DNA of 64,000 nt from assembly GCF_021556615.1 (NCBI RefSeq), contig NZ_JAKGGD010000003.1, forward strand, positions 434,001 through 498,000, given 5' to 3'. The notes under the pieces are model-generated. The model made no database searches, had not been told where the DNA came from, and saw nothing but the letters and a program-made list of their open reading frames with translations. Every line of letters begins with the position of its first letter. The stretch's first letter is position 1. Below, piece after piece: positions 1 through 9,092 of the stretch. A program made the translations under genes and the position numbers. Origin of the DNA: Paracoccus salsus (GTDB taxonomy: Bacteria > Pseudomonadota > Alphaproteobacteria > Rhodobacterales > Rhodobacteraceae).

Positions 1-1699
1 GCGGTATCGCGCCCTCGCGGGCGGTGCGCCAGTCATCCAGCCCGTACTCTTCGGTCAGGCGCGTGGTGCGAAAGATCCAGCCCTCGCCCAGCAGTTCCAG
101 ATACCGCGCCAGGGTGCGGTTGCCATCGATGGTCTGGCCGCCAAGCTGGACCGGCAGCGAGTGCCGGGCCTGCTCTTCCTTGTGGCGGGCCAACTGCCAG
201 ATGTTCTCGCGCCCGAATTCGGGTCCGAGATCGGTCGCGACGAGGGTGTTGTAGGCGTCGTTGTCCGAGGCCGCGAGGATCGAGCCATAGACGATGAACT
301 CGACACTGTTTTCGGCCGCTTCGCCCAGGATGTCGCCATAGAAGGTCTGTATCCCTGCGGCGCGTGCGGTGCGCAGATGGTCGCGGTTGGCGTCGGTGAC
401 GAGGACATTCACATCGGCCTTTTCCAGCGCCTTGGCCAGGCCGGTCGCGAACAGCGATCCGCCGACGATCAGCAATCCCGGTTTCTCGCCCGAGGTCAGC
501 CCCAGCCGCCGCGCGAACGGCGCCAGGGTGAAACCGTGCAGCACGACAGTCACCAGAACCAGCACGAAGGCCAGCGGCGCGATCTGGGCACCGTCCGCGA
601 TGCCCTCGCCGACCAGGCGTTCGGCAAAGATGCCCGAGACGGCCACCAGCACCACGCCGCGCGGGCCGGTGAAGGCAACCAGCAATCGTTCGCGCATCGG
701 CATGTTGGTGCCGATCAGCGAGATCATCACCGTCAATGGGCGCACAAGCAACACCACGACGGCGACGAAAAGCCCGGCCCGCAGCCAGTCCAGCCGGGCA
801 AGCGTGTCAAGCTCGATCCCTGCCGCCAGCAGGATGAACACGCCCGAGACCAGAAGGATCGTGGCGTGCTCCTTGAAGCGGTGCAACTCGTGATAGCTGG
901 GCAGATCGGAATTGGCGATCACCAGTCCCATCACCGTCACCGCCAGCAGACCGCTTTCATGCAGCAGGCTGTCCGAGCCCGCAAAGACCCCAAGCACGGC
1001 GACGAACAGCAGCGGCACCTTCATGTATTCGGGCACCCATCCGCGCCGGAACGCCTGCACGACCAGAATGCCGACGACGACGCCGAGCACCGCCGCGAAG
1101 CCGATGCCAAGGATCAACTGGCCCAGTGCGTCACCCCAGGTGACTCCGGTATTGCGGACCAGGACGATTTCAAGCGCGATGACCGCCACCAGCGCGCCGA
1201 TCGGGTCGTTGACGATCCCTTCCCATTGCAGCGTCTGGGCTGGCCGCGAGACCAGCTTGGCCTGACGCAGCAGCGGCGCGATGACCGTCGGACCGGTCAC
1301 GATCATGATACCACCGAAGACGACCGCCGATTCCCACCCCAGGCCCGCGACGAAGATCAGGGCCAGCGACGACAGCAGCCACCCGAGCGGCGCCCCGATA
1401 TAGACCAGCCGACGCACGGCGGGGCGAGCATCCGCCAGCTTTTTCAGGCTGAGCGTCAAGCCACCCTCGAACAGGATGACGGCGACCGCCAGTGCAATCA
1501 TCGGCGGAATCAGATCGCCGATGTCCCGGGCAGGAACGAATATTCCTGTGACAGGCCCCAGCAGCAGACCGGCCGCCAGCATCAGCACGATTGCAGGCAG
1601 GCGGAAACGCCACGCCAGCCACTGCGCGCCCACGCCTGCAATCCCCACGATCGCAAAGGCCTGCATCGGGCTCAGTCCGCCGGTCAACTCTGTCGCCAT
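1..1699 (-). CDS. CPA-type Na+/H+ antiporter with TrkA-N-like domain (3' end outside window)
   Basis: About 566 residues are visible and the frame is still open at the window edge, so the C-terminus is missing. The first ~390 residues are a string of hydrophobic helices typical of monovalent cation:proton antiporters of the CPA family, with WEGIVNDPIGAL in the ion-binding region. Near residue 405 a Rossmann-like segment (LLIVGGSLFATGLAK, followed by a TDANRDH acidic turn) indicates a cytoplasmic TrkA-N nucleotide-sensing domain. The ATG at 1697-1699 follows an AGGGA ribosome site. It should exchange Na+ or K+ for protons at the inner membrane. The gene diverges from the helicase gene across a 258-bp spacer. 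Ion specificity cannot be read from sequence. Confidence 0.85.
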   Translation of the reverse strand, partial: MATELTGGLSPMQAFAIVGIAGVGAQWLAWRFRLPAIVLMLAAGLLLGPVTGIFVPARDIGDLIPPMIALAVAVILFEGGLTLSLKKLADARPAVRRLVYIGAPLGWLLSSLALIFVAGLGWESAVVFGGIMIVTGPTVIAPLLRQAKLVSRPAQTLQWEGIVNDPIGALVAVIALEIVLVRNTGVTWGDALGQLILGIGFAAVLGVVVGILVVQAFRRGWVPEYMKVPLLFVAVLGVFAGSDSLLHESGLLAVTVMGLVIANSDLPSYHELHRFKEHATILLVSGVFILLAAGIELDTLARLDWLRAGLFVAVVVLLVRPLTVMISLIGTNMPMRERLLVAFTGPRGVVLVAVSGIFAERLVGEGIADGAQIAPLAFVLVLVTVVLHGFTLAPFARRLGLTSGEKPGLLIVGGSLFATGLAKALEKADVNVLVTDANRDHLRTARAAGIQTFYGDILGEAAENSVEFIVYGSILAASDNDAYNTLVATDLGPEFGRENIWQLARHKEEQARHSLPVQLGGQTIDGNRTLARYLELLGEGWIFRTTRLTEEYGLDDWRTAREGAIP

Positions 1700-1957
1700 A
1701 TCTGTCCCTGCCGAATTTTGTTCATCGATGAAGCTACAGACTTAATGCAGTCCCCCGAAAAATGTCACCTTGTTTAGCTGTTGTCCGGAAAGATTGACGT
1801 CTCTTTCACTTTGGTCTAGTCGAAGGCTGGCCCGCGTCCGGCGGGTCGACCGAAGGGGCGTGCGGAATTGCGTCCCATCTGCGCCGCAACCGCGCCATAC
1901 GGGCGAGCGGCATGGAACGCGAAGCGCGCAACGGCGCTGCAGCCTGGAAAGCCCTGA

Positions 1958-4042
1958 ATGACTAAATTTTCTGATCTGAAGCTTGATCCCAAGGTCCTGA
2001 AGGCCATCGCCGACGCGGGATACGAGACCCCGACCCCGATCCAGGCCGGCGCGATCCCGCCTGCGCTGGAAGGTCGCGACGTGCTGGGAATCGCTCAGAC
2101 AGGCACCGGCAAGACCGCCAGCTTCACCTTGCCGATGATTACCATGCTGGGTCGTGGTCGCGCCCGCGCGCGCATGCCGCGAAGCCTGGTGCTGTGTCCG
2201 ACCCGCGAACTGGCGGCACAGGTGGCGGAAAACTTTGACACCTACGCCAAGCACACCCGCCTGACCAAGGCGCTGCTGATCGGCGGCGTCAGCTTCTCGG
2301 AACAGGACAAGCTGATCGATCGCGGCGTCGATGTGCTGATCGCCACGCCGGGCCGTCTGCTGGACCATTTCGAACGCGGCAAGCTGCTGTTGACCGGCGT
2401 GCAGATCATGGTCGTGGACGAGGCCGACCGGATGCTGGACATGGGTTTCATTCCGGATATCGAGCGTATCTTCCAGCTGACACCCTTTACCCGCCAGACG
2501 CTGTTCTTCAGTGCCACCATGGCCCCCGAGATCGAGCGGATCACGAACACGTTCCTGCACTCCCCCGAGCGGATCGAGGTCGCCCGGCAGGCCACAGCCA
2601 GCGAGACGATCACCCAGCGGCTGGTGCAGATCACGCCGACCCGCAAGGATCAGACCTCCAAGCAGAAGCGCGAATTGCTGCGCGCCCTGATCGAGGCCGA
2701 GGGCGAGCGGCTGAAGAACGCCATCATCTTCTGCAACCGCAAGACGGATGTGGATATCGTCGCCAAGTCGCTGGCAAAGCATGGTTATGACGCCGCCCCG
2801 ATCCATGGCGATCTGGAGCAGAGTCACCGCACCCGGACCCTGGACAGGTTCCGCGATGACACGCTGAAGCTGCTGATTGCGTCGGACGTTGCGGCGCGCG
2901 GGCTGGACATCCCGGCGGTCAGCCATGTCTTCAATTTCGACCTGCCCAGCCATGCCGAGGACTATGTCCATCGCATCGGTCGGACCGGTCGGGCCGGCCG
3001 GCAGGGCACCGCGATCAGCATTGGCACCCCGTCGGACGAGAAATACCTGTCGGCGATCGAGAACCTGGTCAAGCAGTCGCTGCCACGCGGCGACCTGCCG
3101 GAGGGATTCTCGGTGTCGGAGGCTTCCGGCGAGGCACCGCGCCATGACCGGGAAGATCGCAAGGGCGGACGCGACAAGCGGCGTCGCGGGCGGCGCGAGG
3201 ACGACCAGGCGCAGGATGATCGCAAGCCCGCAGCCGAAGCCGAACCGCAGCAACCCGAACGGCCCGCCGAGGCCGAGGCGCCGCGACCCGAACGCCAGGA
3301 ACGTCCCGAACGTCAGGAACGTCCCGAACGCCAGGAGCCACGCCGCGATGGCCGGCGCGATGACCGGCGTCGTGGCCGTGGGCGTGACGAAAATCGCGGT
3401 CCCGCCGTGACGGGCATGGGCGACCATGTCCCCGAATTCATGCTGGTCGATCTGCGCCCCTCGGTGGAAAGTGCCTCTGCCGAACGCGACGACCAGCCCC
3501 GGCAGACAGCCGAAGCCGTCGAAACGCCGGATGAAAAGCCCGCCAAGGCAAGGTCCAAGCCGCGCCGCAGCCGCAAGGTGGCCAAGGCCGAGGACGAGAA
3601 CCCGTTTGCCGGGACGGCGCAATCGGCCGATTCGGCGACCGACGAGGCGTCGGCCACCGCAGACTCGGACGTCGCGCCCCAGGCTGTTGCCGAAGCCGCG
3701 GCCGAAGAGGCTCCGGCCAAGCCCAGGCGGACCCGGCGCAAGAAGACCGAGACCGACGCGCAGGACGTATCCACCGACGCGCCGGCCGAGGATCAGCCGA
3801 AACCGCGCAGAAGCCGCGCGCGCAAGGCCGTTTCTGATGACGCGCCGGACAAGGCGGCAGCAGACGAGGCCCCGAAGCCTGCTCGCCGCAGCCGCAAGAA
3901 GGCCGGCGAAACCGCTGAAAGCACTGACGAGGCGCCCAAGCCCAAGCGAACCCGGCGCAAGAAGACCGAGGCCGCCGAGGAGCCGCAGGACGCGCAATCG
4001 CAGGCCGGTCAGCCGCAGGACAACGCCGACGCCGAGGTCTGA
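1958..4042 (+). CDS. rhlE: DEAD-box ATP-dependent RNA helicase, RhlE-like, with long charged tail
   Basis: The 694-residue protein has a standard two-lobe helicase core in residues 1-380: Q-motif near residue 25, AQTGTGKT at ~46-53, PTREL, DEAD at ~154, SAT, and HRIGRTGR in lobe two. It unwinds short RNA duplexes, typically in ribosome assembly or RNA decay. Residues ~390-694 are a disordered tail rich in Arg, Lys, Glu and Pro with recurring KPRRSR / KPKRTRRKK blocks and a short tandem RPERQE repeat, probably an RNA-binding appendage. Such tails are common in alphaproteobacterial RhlE proteins, but this one is nearly as long as the core. lnt starts 10 bp downstream, so co-transcription is likely. 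Confidence 0.93.
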   Translation: MTKFSDLKLDPKVLKAIADAGYETPTPIQAGAIPPALEGRDVLGIAQTGTGKTASFTLPMITMLGRGRARARMPRSLVLCPTRELAAQVAENFDTYAKHTRLTKALLIGGVSFSEQDKLIDRGVDVLIATPGRLLDHFERGKLLLTGVQIMVVDEADRMLDMGFIPDIERIFQLTPFTRQTLFFSATMAPEIERITNTFLHSPERIEVARQATASETITQRLVQITPTRKDQTSKQKRELLRALIEAEGERLKNAIIFCNRKTDVDIVAKSLAKHGYDAAPIHGDLEQSHRTRTLDRFRDDTLKLLIASDVAARGLDIPAVSHVFNFDLPSHAEDYVHRIGRTGRAGRQGTAISIGTPSDEKYLSAIENLVKQSLPRGDLPEGFSVSEASGEAPRHDREDRKGGRDKRRRGRREDDQAQDDRKPAAEAEPQQPERPAEAEAPRPERQERPERQERPERQEPRRDGRRDDRRRGRGRDENRGPAVTGMGDHVPEFMLVDLRPSVESASAERDDQPRQTAEAVETPDEKPAKARSKPRRSRKVAKAEDENPFAGTAQSADSATDEASATADSDVAPQAVAEAAAEEAPAKPRRTRRKKTETDAQDVSTDAPAEDQPKPRRSRARKAVSDDAPDKAAADEAPKPARRSRKKAGETAESTDEAPKPKRTRRKKTEAAEEPQDAQSQAGQPQDNADAEV
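3287..3337 (+). repeat. 18-bp in-frame tandem repeat in helicase tail
   Basis: Nearly three copies of an 18-bp unit (CCCGAACGYCAGGAACGT) start at 3287, 3305 and 3323 and encode repeated RPERQE hexapeptides in the disordered tail. Because the unit is a multiple of three, copy-number change would keep the frame. Confidence 0.85.
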
Positions 4043-4052
4043 TGGCCGGGTC

Positions 4053-5609
4053 ATGCATGACCAGCTGAGACCGCCCCGGCTGCGCCATCGGCGCCCGCCT
4101 CTCTTGCGGCTGGCGCCGGATCTGGTGCTTGGGCTGGTGGCGGCGCTGGGGCTGGCTCCGTTCGGGGTTTGGGGCGCCACGCTGGTCAGCCTCGGCATCC
4201 TGTCATGGCGCCTTTCGCGGGCGCGGCCGGACGCGGCCTTCTGGCATGCCATGGCCGCGGGGCTGGGCTGGTTCGGCCTTGCGATGTTCTGGATTGTCGA
4301 ACCCTTTCTGGTCGACCCTGAAATCCACGGCTGGATGGCGCCGTTCGCACTGCTGCTGATGGCGCTTGGCGGTGCGCTGTTCTGGGCGCTGCCGGTCTGG
4401 CTGGCCGCCCGTATCGTTCCCGACTGGCGTCACCGCAGCGTCGCCATCCTGGCGGCCCTTGTCCTGTCGGACTGGTTGCGCGGATGGATTTTCACCGGCC
4501 TGCCCTGGGCGCTGATCGGACATGTCTGGATCGGCACCCCGGTCGATCAGGCCGCCGCCTGGATCGGCGCGATCGGGCTTGGACTGATCACGCTGGCGAT
4601 TGCCGTCGCACCGACCTTGTTCTGGCGGCCAGCCAGCCGCCACGCCTTTGGCTTCCTGCCCGGCATCGCGGTGGCGATCCTTCTGACGGGCGCGCTGTGG
4701 GCGGCCGGTCTGGCGCGGCTGGCACAGCCCTTGCCGCCGGATCGCGACATCATGCTGCGGATCGTCCAGCCCGATGCGGCACAACGCCTGAAATGGGATC
4801 CGGAATGGTCGGCCGTGTTCTTCCGCCGGCTTCTGGACCTTTCTGCGCAGCCCGGCCGCCGCGACCTGGTCATCTGGCCCGAGACGGCGGTCAACTTCCT
4901 GCTGGAGGACGCAGACGAACTGCGTCCCGCGATGGCGGGCGCTGCCGGTGCGCCGTTGCTTCTGGGCATCCAGCGGCGCGAGGAAAGTCGTTTCTACAAC
5001 AGCCTTGCCCTGCTGGCGCCCGACGGAGAGGTGCAGGCCATCTATGACAAGTTCCATCTAGTGCCGTTCGGCGAGTACATTCCCTGGGGCGACGCGCTGG
5101 CCAGGATCGGTATCGGCGCCTTCGCTGCGCAGCAGGGCAACGGCTACTCTGCGGGTCACGGCCCGTCGGCGATGTCGGCGCCCGGGCTGCCGCGTGTCCA
5201 GCCGCTGATCTGCTATGAGGCGATCTTTCCCCAGCATCTGCGAAATCTGGATCCGCGCCCCGAGTGGATCCTGCAAGCCACCAATGACGGCTGGTTCGGC
5301 AGGTTCTCGGGGCCCTACCAGCATCTTGCCCAGGCGCGGCTGCGCGCCGTCGAGACCGGCCTGCCGCTGATCCGCGCGGCGAATACCGGCGTCAGCGCGG
5401 TCATCGATGCGCGCGGCCGACTGCGCGACAGCCTGCCCCTGGGTGTCGCGGGCAGGATCGACGCCCTGCTGCCGGGCGCGCTGCCGCCGACGCCGTGGCT
5501 GCGGGCCGGGCCGGCGCCCATCGTTCTTGTCGCCCTGGCCCTGTTCGCGACTGCGGCGCTGATGTCCATCCGCCACCGGCGGAGGCGTGACCTGCCCGCC
5601 GACAACTGA
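4053..5609 (+). CDS. lnt: Apolipoprotein N-acyltransferase
   Basis: The 518-residue protein N-acylates the diacylglyceryl-cysteine of lipoproteins in the inner membrane, the last step of lipoprotein maturation. The first ~220 residues hold several membrane helices. The nitrilase-like periplasmic domain carries the full catalytic triad: Glu277 (WPETAVN), Lys333 (YDKFHLVPFGEY) and Cys387 (ICYEAIF). A last membrane helix and a basic end (RHRRRR) follow. The open frame extends far upstream inside the helicase gene; the ATG at 4053 gives the family's usual length and lies 10 bp after the helicase stop. Lipoproteins that would be substrates are encoded at 11433 and 44082. Confidence 0.95.
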   Translation: MHDQLRPPRLRHRRPPLLRLAPDLVLGLVAALGLAPFGVWGATLVSLGILSWRLSRARPDAAFWHAMAAGLGWFGLAMFWIVEPFLVDPEIHGWMAPFALLLMALGGALFWALPVWLAARIVPDWRHRSVAILAALVLSDWLRGWIFTGLPWALIGHVWIGTPVDQAAAWIGAIGLGLITLAIAVAPTLFWRPASRHAFGFLPGIAVAILLTGALWAAGLARLAQPLPPDRDIMLRIVQPDAAQRLKWDPEWSAVFFRRLLDLSAQPGRRDLVIWPETAVNFLLEDADELRPAMAGAAGAPLLLGIQRREESRFYNSLALLAPDGEVQAIYDKFHLVPFGEYIPWGDALARIGIGAFAAQQGNGYSAGHGPSAMSAPGLPRVQPLICYEAIFPQHLRNLDPRPEWILQATNDGWFGRFSGPYQHLAQARLRAVETGLPLIRAANTGVSAVIDARGRLRDSLPLGVAGRIDALLPGALPPTPWLRAGPAPIVLVALALFATAALMSIRHRRRRDLPADN

Positions 5610-5683
5610 TGTCCGGCAGGGCCGTTGCCTGCCGCGGGCGCAAGCCGCTTTACCCGCCCGCCTCGCCCGACTAGCGTCGGTCC

Positions 5684-6625
5684 ATGCTGCGCTATGTTTT
5701 TCGCCGGACGATCTCTCTGGGGCTGAGCCTGCTGGTGGCGTCGGCCGTGGTTTTCGCCGTGGTCGAGCTTGTGCCGGGCGACCCGGCCAGTTTCATGTTG
5801 GGCACGGGCGCGCAGCCCGAAACCGTGGCGGCGCTGCGCGAGCAGCTGGGATTGGATCAAACGCTTCCCGTGCGCTACGCCGCATGGGCCGCAGCGTTGC
5901 TGCAGGGCGATTTCGGCCAAAGCTTCACCTACAAGACCCCGATCGCCGGCATGATCCTCGACCGGATGCAGGTGTCCCTGCCGCTGGCCATGATGGCGCT
6001 GCTTCTGGCGGCATCGATTGCCTTTCCGGTCGGCATCTACGCCGCCGCGCGCCGGGGCCGCATCGGCGACGCCGCCGTGATGGGGGGCACGCAGCTGGGC
6101 ATCGCGTTGCCGAATTTCTGGTTCGCGATGCTGCTGGTGCTGCTGTTCGCGATCACGCTGCGCTGGTTGCCCGCGGGCGGTTTTCCCGGCTGGGGCCAGC
6201 CTGGCCCGGCGATCAAGGCGCTGATCCTGCCGGCCGTCGCACTGGCATTGCCGCAGGCCGCAATCCTTGCGCGGGTTCTCAGATCGGCGTTGATCGACAC
6301 GCAGGGCCAGGACTATATCCGCACCGCCCGCGCCAAGGGACTGACGGCAGGCCAGACCTTGCTAAGACACGCGCTGCGCAACGCGCTGATCCCGGTGCTG
6401 ACCATCATGGGGATGCAGTTTTCCTTCCTTCTGGCCGGCGCCATCATCATCGAGAACGTCTTCTACCTGCCGGGCCTGGGACGGCTGATCTTTCAGGCGA
6501 TCAGCCAGCGCGATCTGATCGTGGTGCAGTCGGCGGTGCTGGTTCTCGTCGCCGCAGTCATCGCGGTGAATTTCCTGGTCGATCTGGCCTATGCCGCGAT
6601 CGATCCCAGGCTGAGGCGGCGATGA
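5684..6625 (+). CDS. Peptide/nickel-type ABC transporter permease, DppB-like
   Basis: The 313-residue inner-membrane permease belongs to the DppB/GsiC class. It has an N-terminal anchor (RRTISLGLSLLVASAVVF), the periplasmic LVPGDPA loop typical of the class, five further helices, and the cytoplasmic EAA-type coupling segment around QDYIRTARAKGLT. It forms the channel together with the downstream permease. The next gene begins inside its stop (ATGA at 6622-6625), so the two are translationally coupled. Substrate is probably a di- or oligopeptide, but no binding protein is encoded nearby to settle it. Confidence 0.92.
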   Translation: MLRYVFRRTISLGLSLLVASAVVFAVVELVPGDPASFMLGTGAQPETVAALREQLGLDQTLPVRYAAWAAALLQGDFGQSFTYKTPIAGMILDRMQVSLPLAMMALLLAASIAFPVGIYAAARRGRIGDAAVMGGTQLGIALPNFWFAMLLVLLFAITLRWLPAGGFPGWGQPGPAIKALILPAVALALPQAAILARVLRSALIDTQGQDYIRTARAKGLTAGQTLLRHALRNALIPVLTIMGMQFSFLLAGAIIIENVFYLPGLGRLIFQAISQRDLIVVQSAVLVLVAAVIAVNFLVDLAYAAIDPRLRRR

Positions 6626-7434
6626 GGCCCGGCCTGCTTGTCGGCTGCCTGCTGGCCGGGGTGGCGCTCGCCGCGGCGGCACTGTCCCTCGTCTGGACGC
6701 CCTACGACATCACGCAGTTGGCCATCGCCGAAAAGCTGCATGGCCCGTCGGTCGCGCACCCGTTCGGAACCGACCATTTCGGCCGCGACATGCTGTCGAT
6801 GGCGATGCTGGGGGCGCGTGTCTCGATCGCGGTGGCTCTGGTCGCGGTGGGCATCGGCATGGGCGCCGGCGTGCCGCTTGGCCTGCTCGCGGCCGCGAAC
6901 CGGGGAGGCTGGCTGGACGAGGTCATCATGCGCGGAAACGACCTGATCTTCGCCTTTCCCTCGCTGGTCATCGCGATCCTGATCACCGCGGTCTTCGGGC
7001 CATCGGCGGTGAACGCCATCATCGCCATCGGGATCTTCAACATCCCGGTCTTCGCGCGGGTGACCCGTGGCGGTGCCCTGCCGATCTGGACGCTGGACTA
7101 TATCCGCGCCGCCGAGGTGTCGGGCAAGGGCGGCACGCTGATCAGCCTTCAGCACATCCTGCCCAATATCGCCAATCTGCTGATCGTGCAGGGCACCATC
7201 CAGTTCAGCCTGGGCATCCTGGCCGAGGCGGGCCTGTCCTATGTCGGGCTGGGGGCGCAGCCGCCGACGCCCAGCTGGGGCAGGATGCTGGCCGAGGCGC
7301 AGACCATGGTGACGCTGGCACCGCATGTCGCGGTCATCCCTGGCCTCTGCATCGTGCTGACGGTGCTGGGCCTGAACCTTCTGGGCGACGGGCTGCGCGA
7401 TGCGCTGGATCCGCGGCTGCGGGTGCTGCGGTGA
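6622..7434 (+). CDS. Peptide/nickel-type ABC transporter permease, DppC-like
   Basis: The 270-residue second permease subunit opens with a single anchor helix followed by HPFGTDHFGRDMLS, the signature that precedes the channel domain in DppC proteins. The coupling segment DYIRAAEVSGKG matches the EAA loop that docks onto the ATPase. The ATG at 6622 overlaps the dppB-like stop, and its own TGA overlaps the GTG of the ATPase gene, giving a tight three-gene operon. Confidence 0.92.
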   Translation: MRPGLLVGCLLAGVALAAAALSLVWTPYDITQLAIAEKLHGPSVAHPFGTDHFGRDMLSMAMLGARVSIAVALVAVGIGMGAGVPLGLLAAANRGGWLDEVIMRGNDLIFAFPSLVIAILITAVFGPSAVNAIIAIGIFNIPVFARVTRGGALPIWTLDYIRAAEVSGKGGTLISLQHILPNIANLLIVQGTIQFSLGILAEAGLSYVGLGAQPPTPSWGRMLAEAQTMVTLAPHVAVIPGLCIVLTVLGLNLLGDGLRDALDPRLRVLR

Positions 7435-9053
7435 TCCTGACACAGGATCTGTCGGTCACCATCGGTCAGGTCCCGGTGCTGAGCGCCGTCGATCTGAGGC
7501 TGGATCCCGGAACCATCACCGGGCTTGTGGGCGAATCGGGCTCGGGCAAGTCGATGACCGCGCTGGCGATCATCGGGTTGCTGCCGCGCCACGCCGCAGC
7601 CAGCGGCAGGATCATGCTCGACGGCCAGAACCTGCTGACGATGCCCGAAACGCGGCTGTGCGACATTCGCGGCCGCCGGATCGGGATGATCTTCCAGGAG
7701 CCGATGACCGCGCTCAATCCGCTGATGACGATCGGCGATCAGGTGGCCGAGGTGCTGCGCGTCCATCACGGCATGGACCGCAAGGCCGCCCTGTCGCGTG
7801 CCCGCGCCCGGCTGGATCGCGTCGGACTGCCCGATCCGCGCTTTCCCCTGTCGCTCTACCCGCACGAATTGTCGGGCGGGCAGCGCCAGCGCGTCGCGAT
7901 CGCGCTTGCCATCGCCGAACGCCCGGACCTGCTGATCGCGGACGAGCCGACCACCGCGCTTGACGTGACCACGCAGGCCCAGATCCTTGACCTGCTGGCG
8001 GGGCTGGTGCGCGACGAGGGCATGGCGCTGTTGCTGATCACCCACGATCTGGCCGTGGTCGCCGGCATCGCCGACCGCGTCGCGGTGATGAAATCCGGCA
8101 GGATCGTCGAGGAGGCCCCGACGGAAAGGTTGTTCCGCACCCAGGACCATCCTTATACAAGACGGCTTTTCGCGGCCTCGCTGCACGTGCCCGCACGGCG
8201 TGAGCATGAGCATGCGAGGTCCGGCACGACACCGCTGCTGCAACTGCGCAACGCGGTGCGGGAATACCGCTTGCCCCAGGGCGGACGATTGCGCGCCGTG
8301 GATGATGTAAGCCTGACCATCCGGCCCGGCGAAAGCGTCGGACTGGTGGGCGAATCGGGTTGTGGCAAATCGACCCTGACCCGCGCGATCCTGGGCCTGG
8401 ACCCGCTGCTTGGCGGATCGATCGAACTGGACGGAATGCGGGTCACCGCGGGACGCAACATGCCACCAAAGCTGCGCGCCCGCATGCAGGTGGTTTTCCA
8501 GGACCCGTTCGGCAGTTTCGATCCGCGCTGGCGCATCGACCGCCTGATCGCCGAGCCGTTTCACCTGACCGGCCGTCCGCCGGACTGGCGCGATCAGGTC
8601 GCGGGGGCGCTGGAAGAGGTCGGGCTCGATGCCTCGGACGCCCGCAAATACATCCACGAATTCTCGGGCGGACAGCGCCAGCGCATCGCGATCGCCCGTG
8701 CCCTGATCATCCGGCCCCGGCTGATCGTGCTGGACGAGGCCGTCAGCGCGCTGGATGTCCGGGTGCGCGCACAGGTCCTTGACCTGCTGGCGGATCTGCG
8801 CCGCAGCCACGACATGGCCTATCTGTTCATCAGCCATGATCTTTCGGTGGTGCGTGGCATCACCGAGAGGGTGCTGGTCATGCAGAACGGCCGGATCGTC
8901 GAGGATGGCCGCGCCGAGCAGGTCATCGACGCACCGCGCCATGCCTGTACGCAAAGCCTTGTCGCCGCGATGCCCCGCATTCCACAGGCCTGGACAGCCA
9001 GGCCCGTCCCATGCCCTGGTCCGGACATATCCCACGCGGGTCGGGGGGCGTGA
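7431..9053 (+). CDS. Fused double-ATPase of peptide ABC transporter (DppD-DppF type)
   Basis: The 540-residue protein has two complete ABC ATPase domains. The first has [10 protein letters not shown] (Walker A), [14 protein letters not shown] (signature) and LLIADEPTT (Walker B). The second starts near residue 265 and has [23 protein letters not shown] and [12 protein letters not shown]. It powers the two upstream permeases. A GTG start overlaps the preceding TGA (7431-7434), which supports this start. Both domains appear catalytically intact. Transport would need a periplasmic binding protein, and none is present in the window. Confidence 0.92.
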   Translation: MILTQDLSVTIGQVPVLSAVDLRLDPGTITGLVGESGSGKSMTALAIIGLLPRHAAASGRIMLDGQNLLTMPETRLCDIRGRRIGMIFQEPMTALNPLMTIGDQVAEVLRVHHGMDRKAALSRARARLDRVGLPDPRFPLSLYPHELSGGQRQRVAIALAIAERPDLLIADEPTTALDVTTQAQILDLLAGLVRDEGMALLLITHDLAVVAGIADRVAVMKSGRIVEEAPTERLFRTQDHPYTRRLFAASLHVPARREHEHARSGTTPLLQLRNAVREYRLPQGGRLRAVDDVSLTIRPGESVGLVGESGCGKSTLTRAILGLDPLLGGSIELDGMRVTAGRNMPPKLRARMQVVFQDPFGSFDPRWRIDRLIAEPFHLTGRPPDWRDQVAGALEEVGLDASDARKYIHEFSGGQRQRIAIARALIIRPRLIVLDEAVSALDVRVRAQVLDLLADLRRSHDMAYLFISHDLSVVRGITERVLVMQNGRIVEDGRAEQVIDAPRHACTQSLVAAMPRIPQAWTARPVPCPGPDISHAGRGA

Positions 9054-9092
9054 AATCCCCGGCGTGCGTCATCCGCGCCCATGGCTGCGCGA

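Noticed and set aside
161..1777. Long + strand open frame of 538 codons
   Set aside because: It lies antisense to the antiporter, whose minus-strand product has clear membrane helices and a Rossmann motif; the + translation is low-complexity Gln/Arg/His-rich with no domain.
1794..1822. TTGACG / TAGTCG promoter-like pair before the helicase gene
   Set aside because: The -10 half is poor, and similar matches arise by chance in a spacer of this size.
1742..4252. 836-codon minus-strand open frame
   Set aside because: It is antisense to the DEAD-box helicase, which carries all helicase motifs; the shadow is Gly/Leu/Arg-rich with no recognisable fold.
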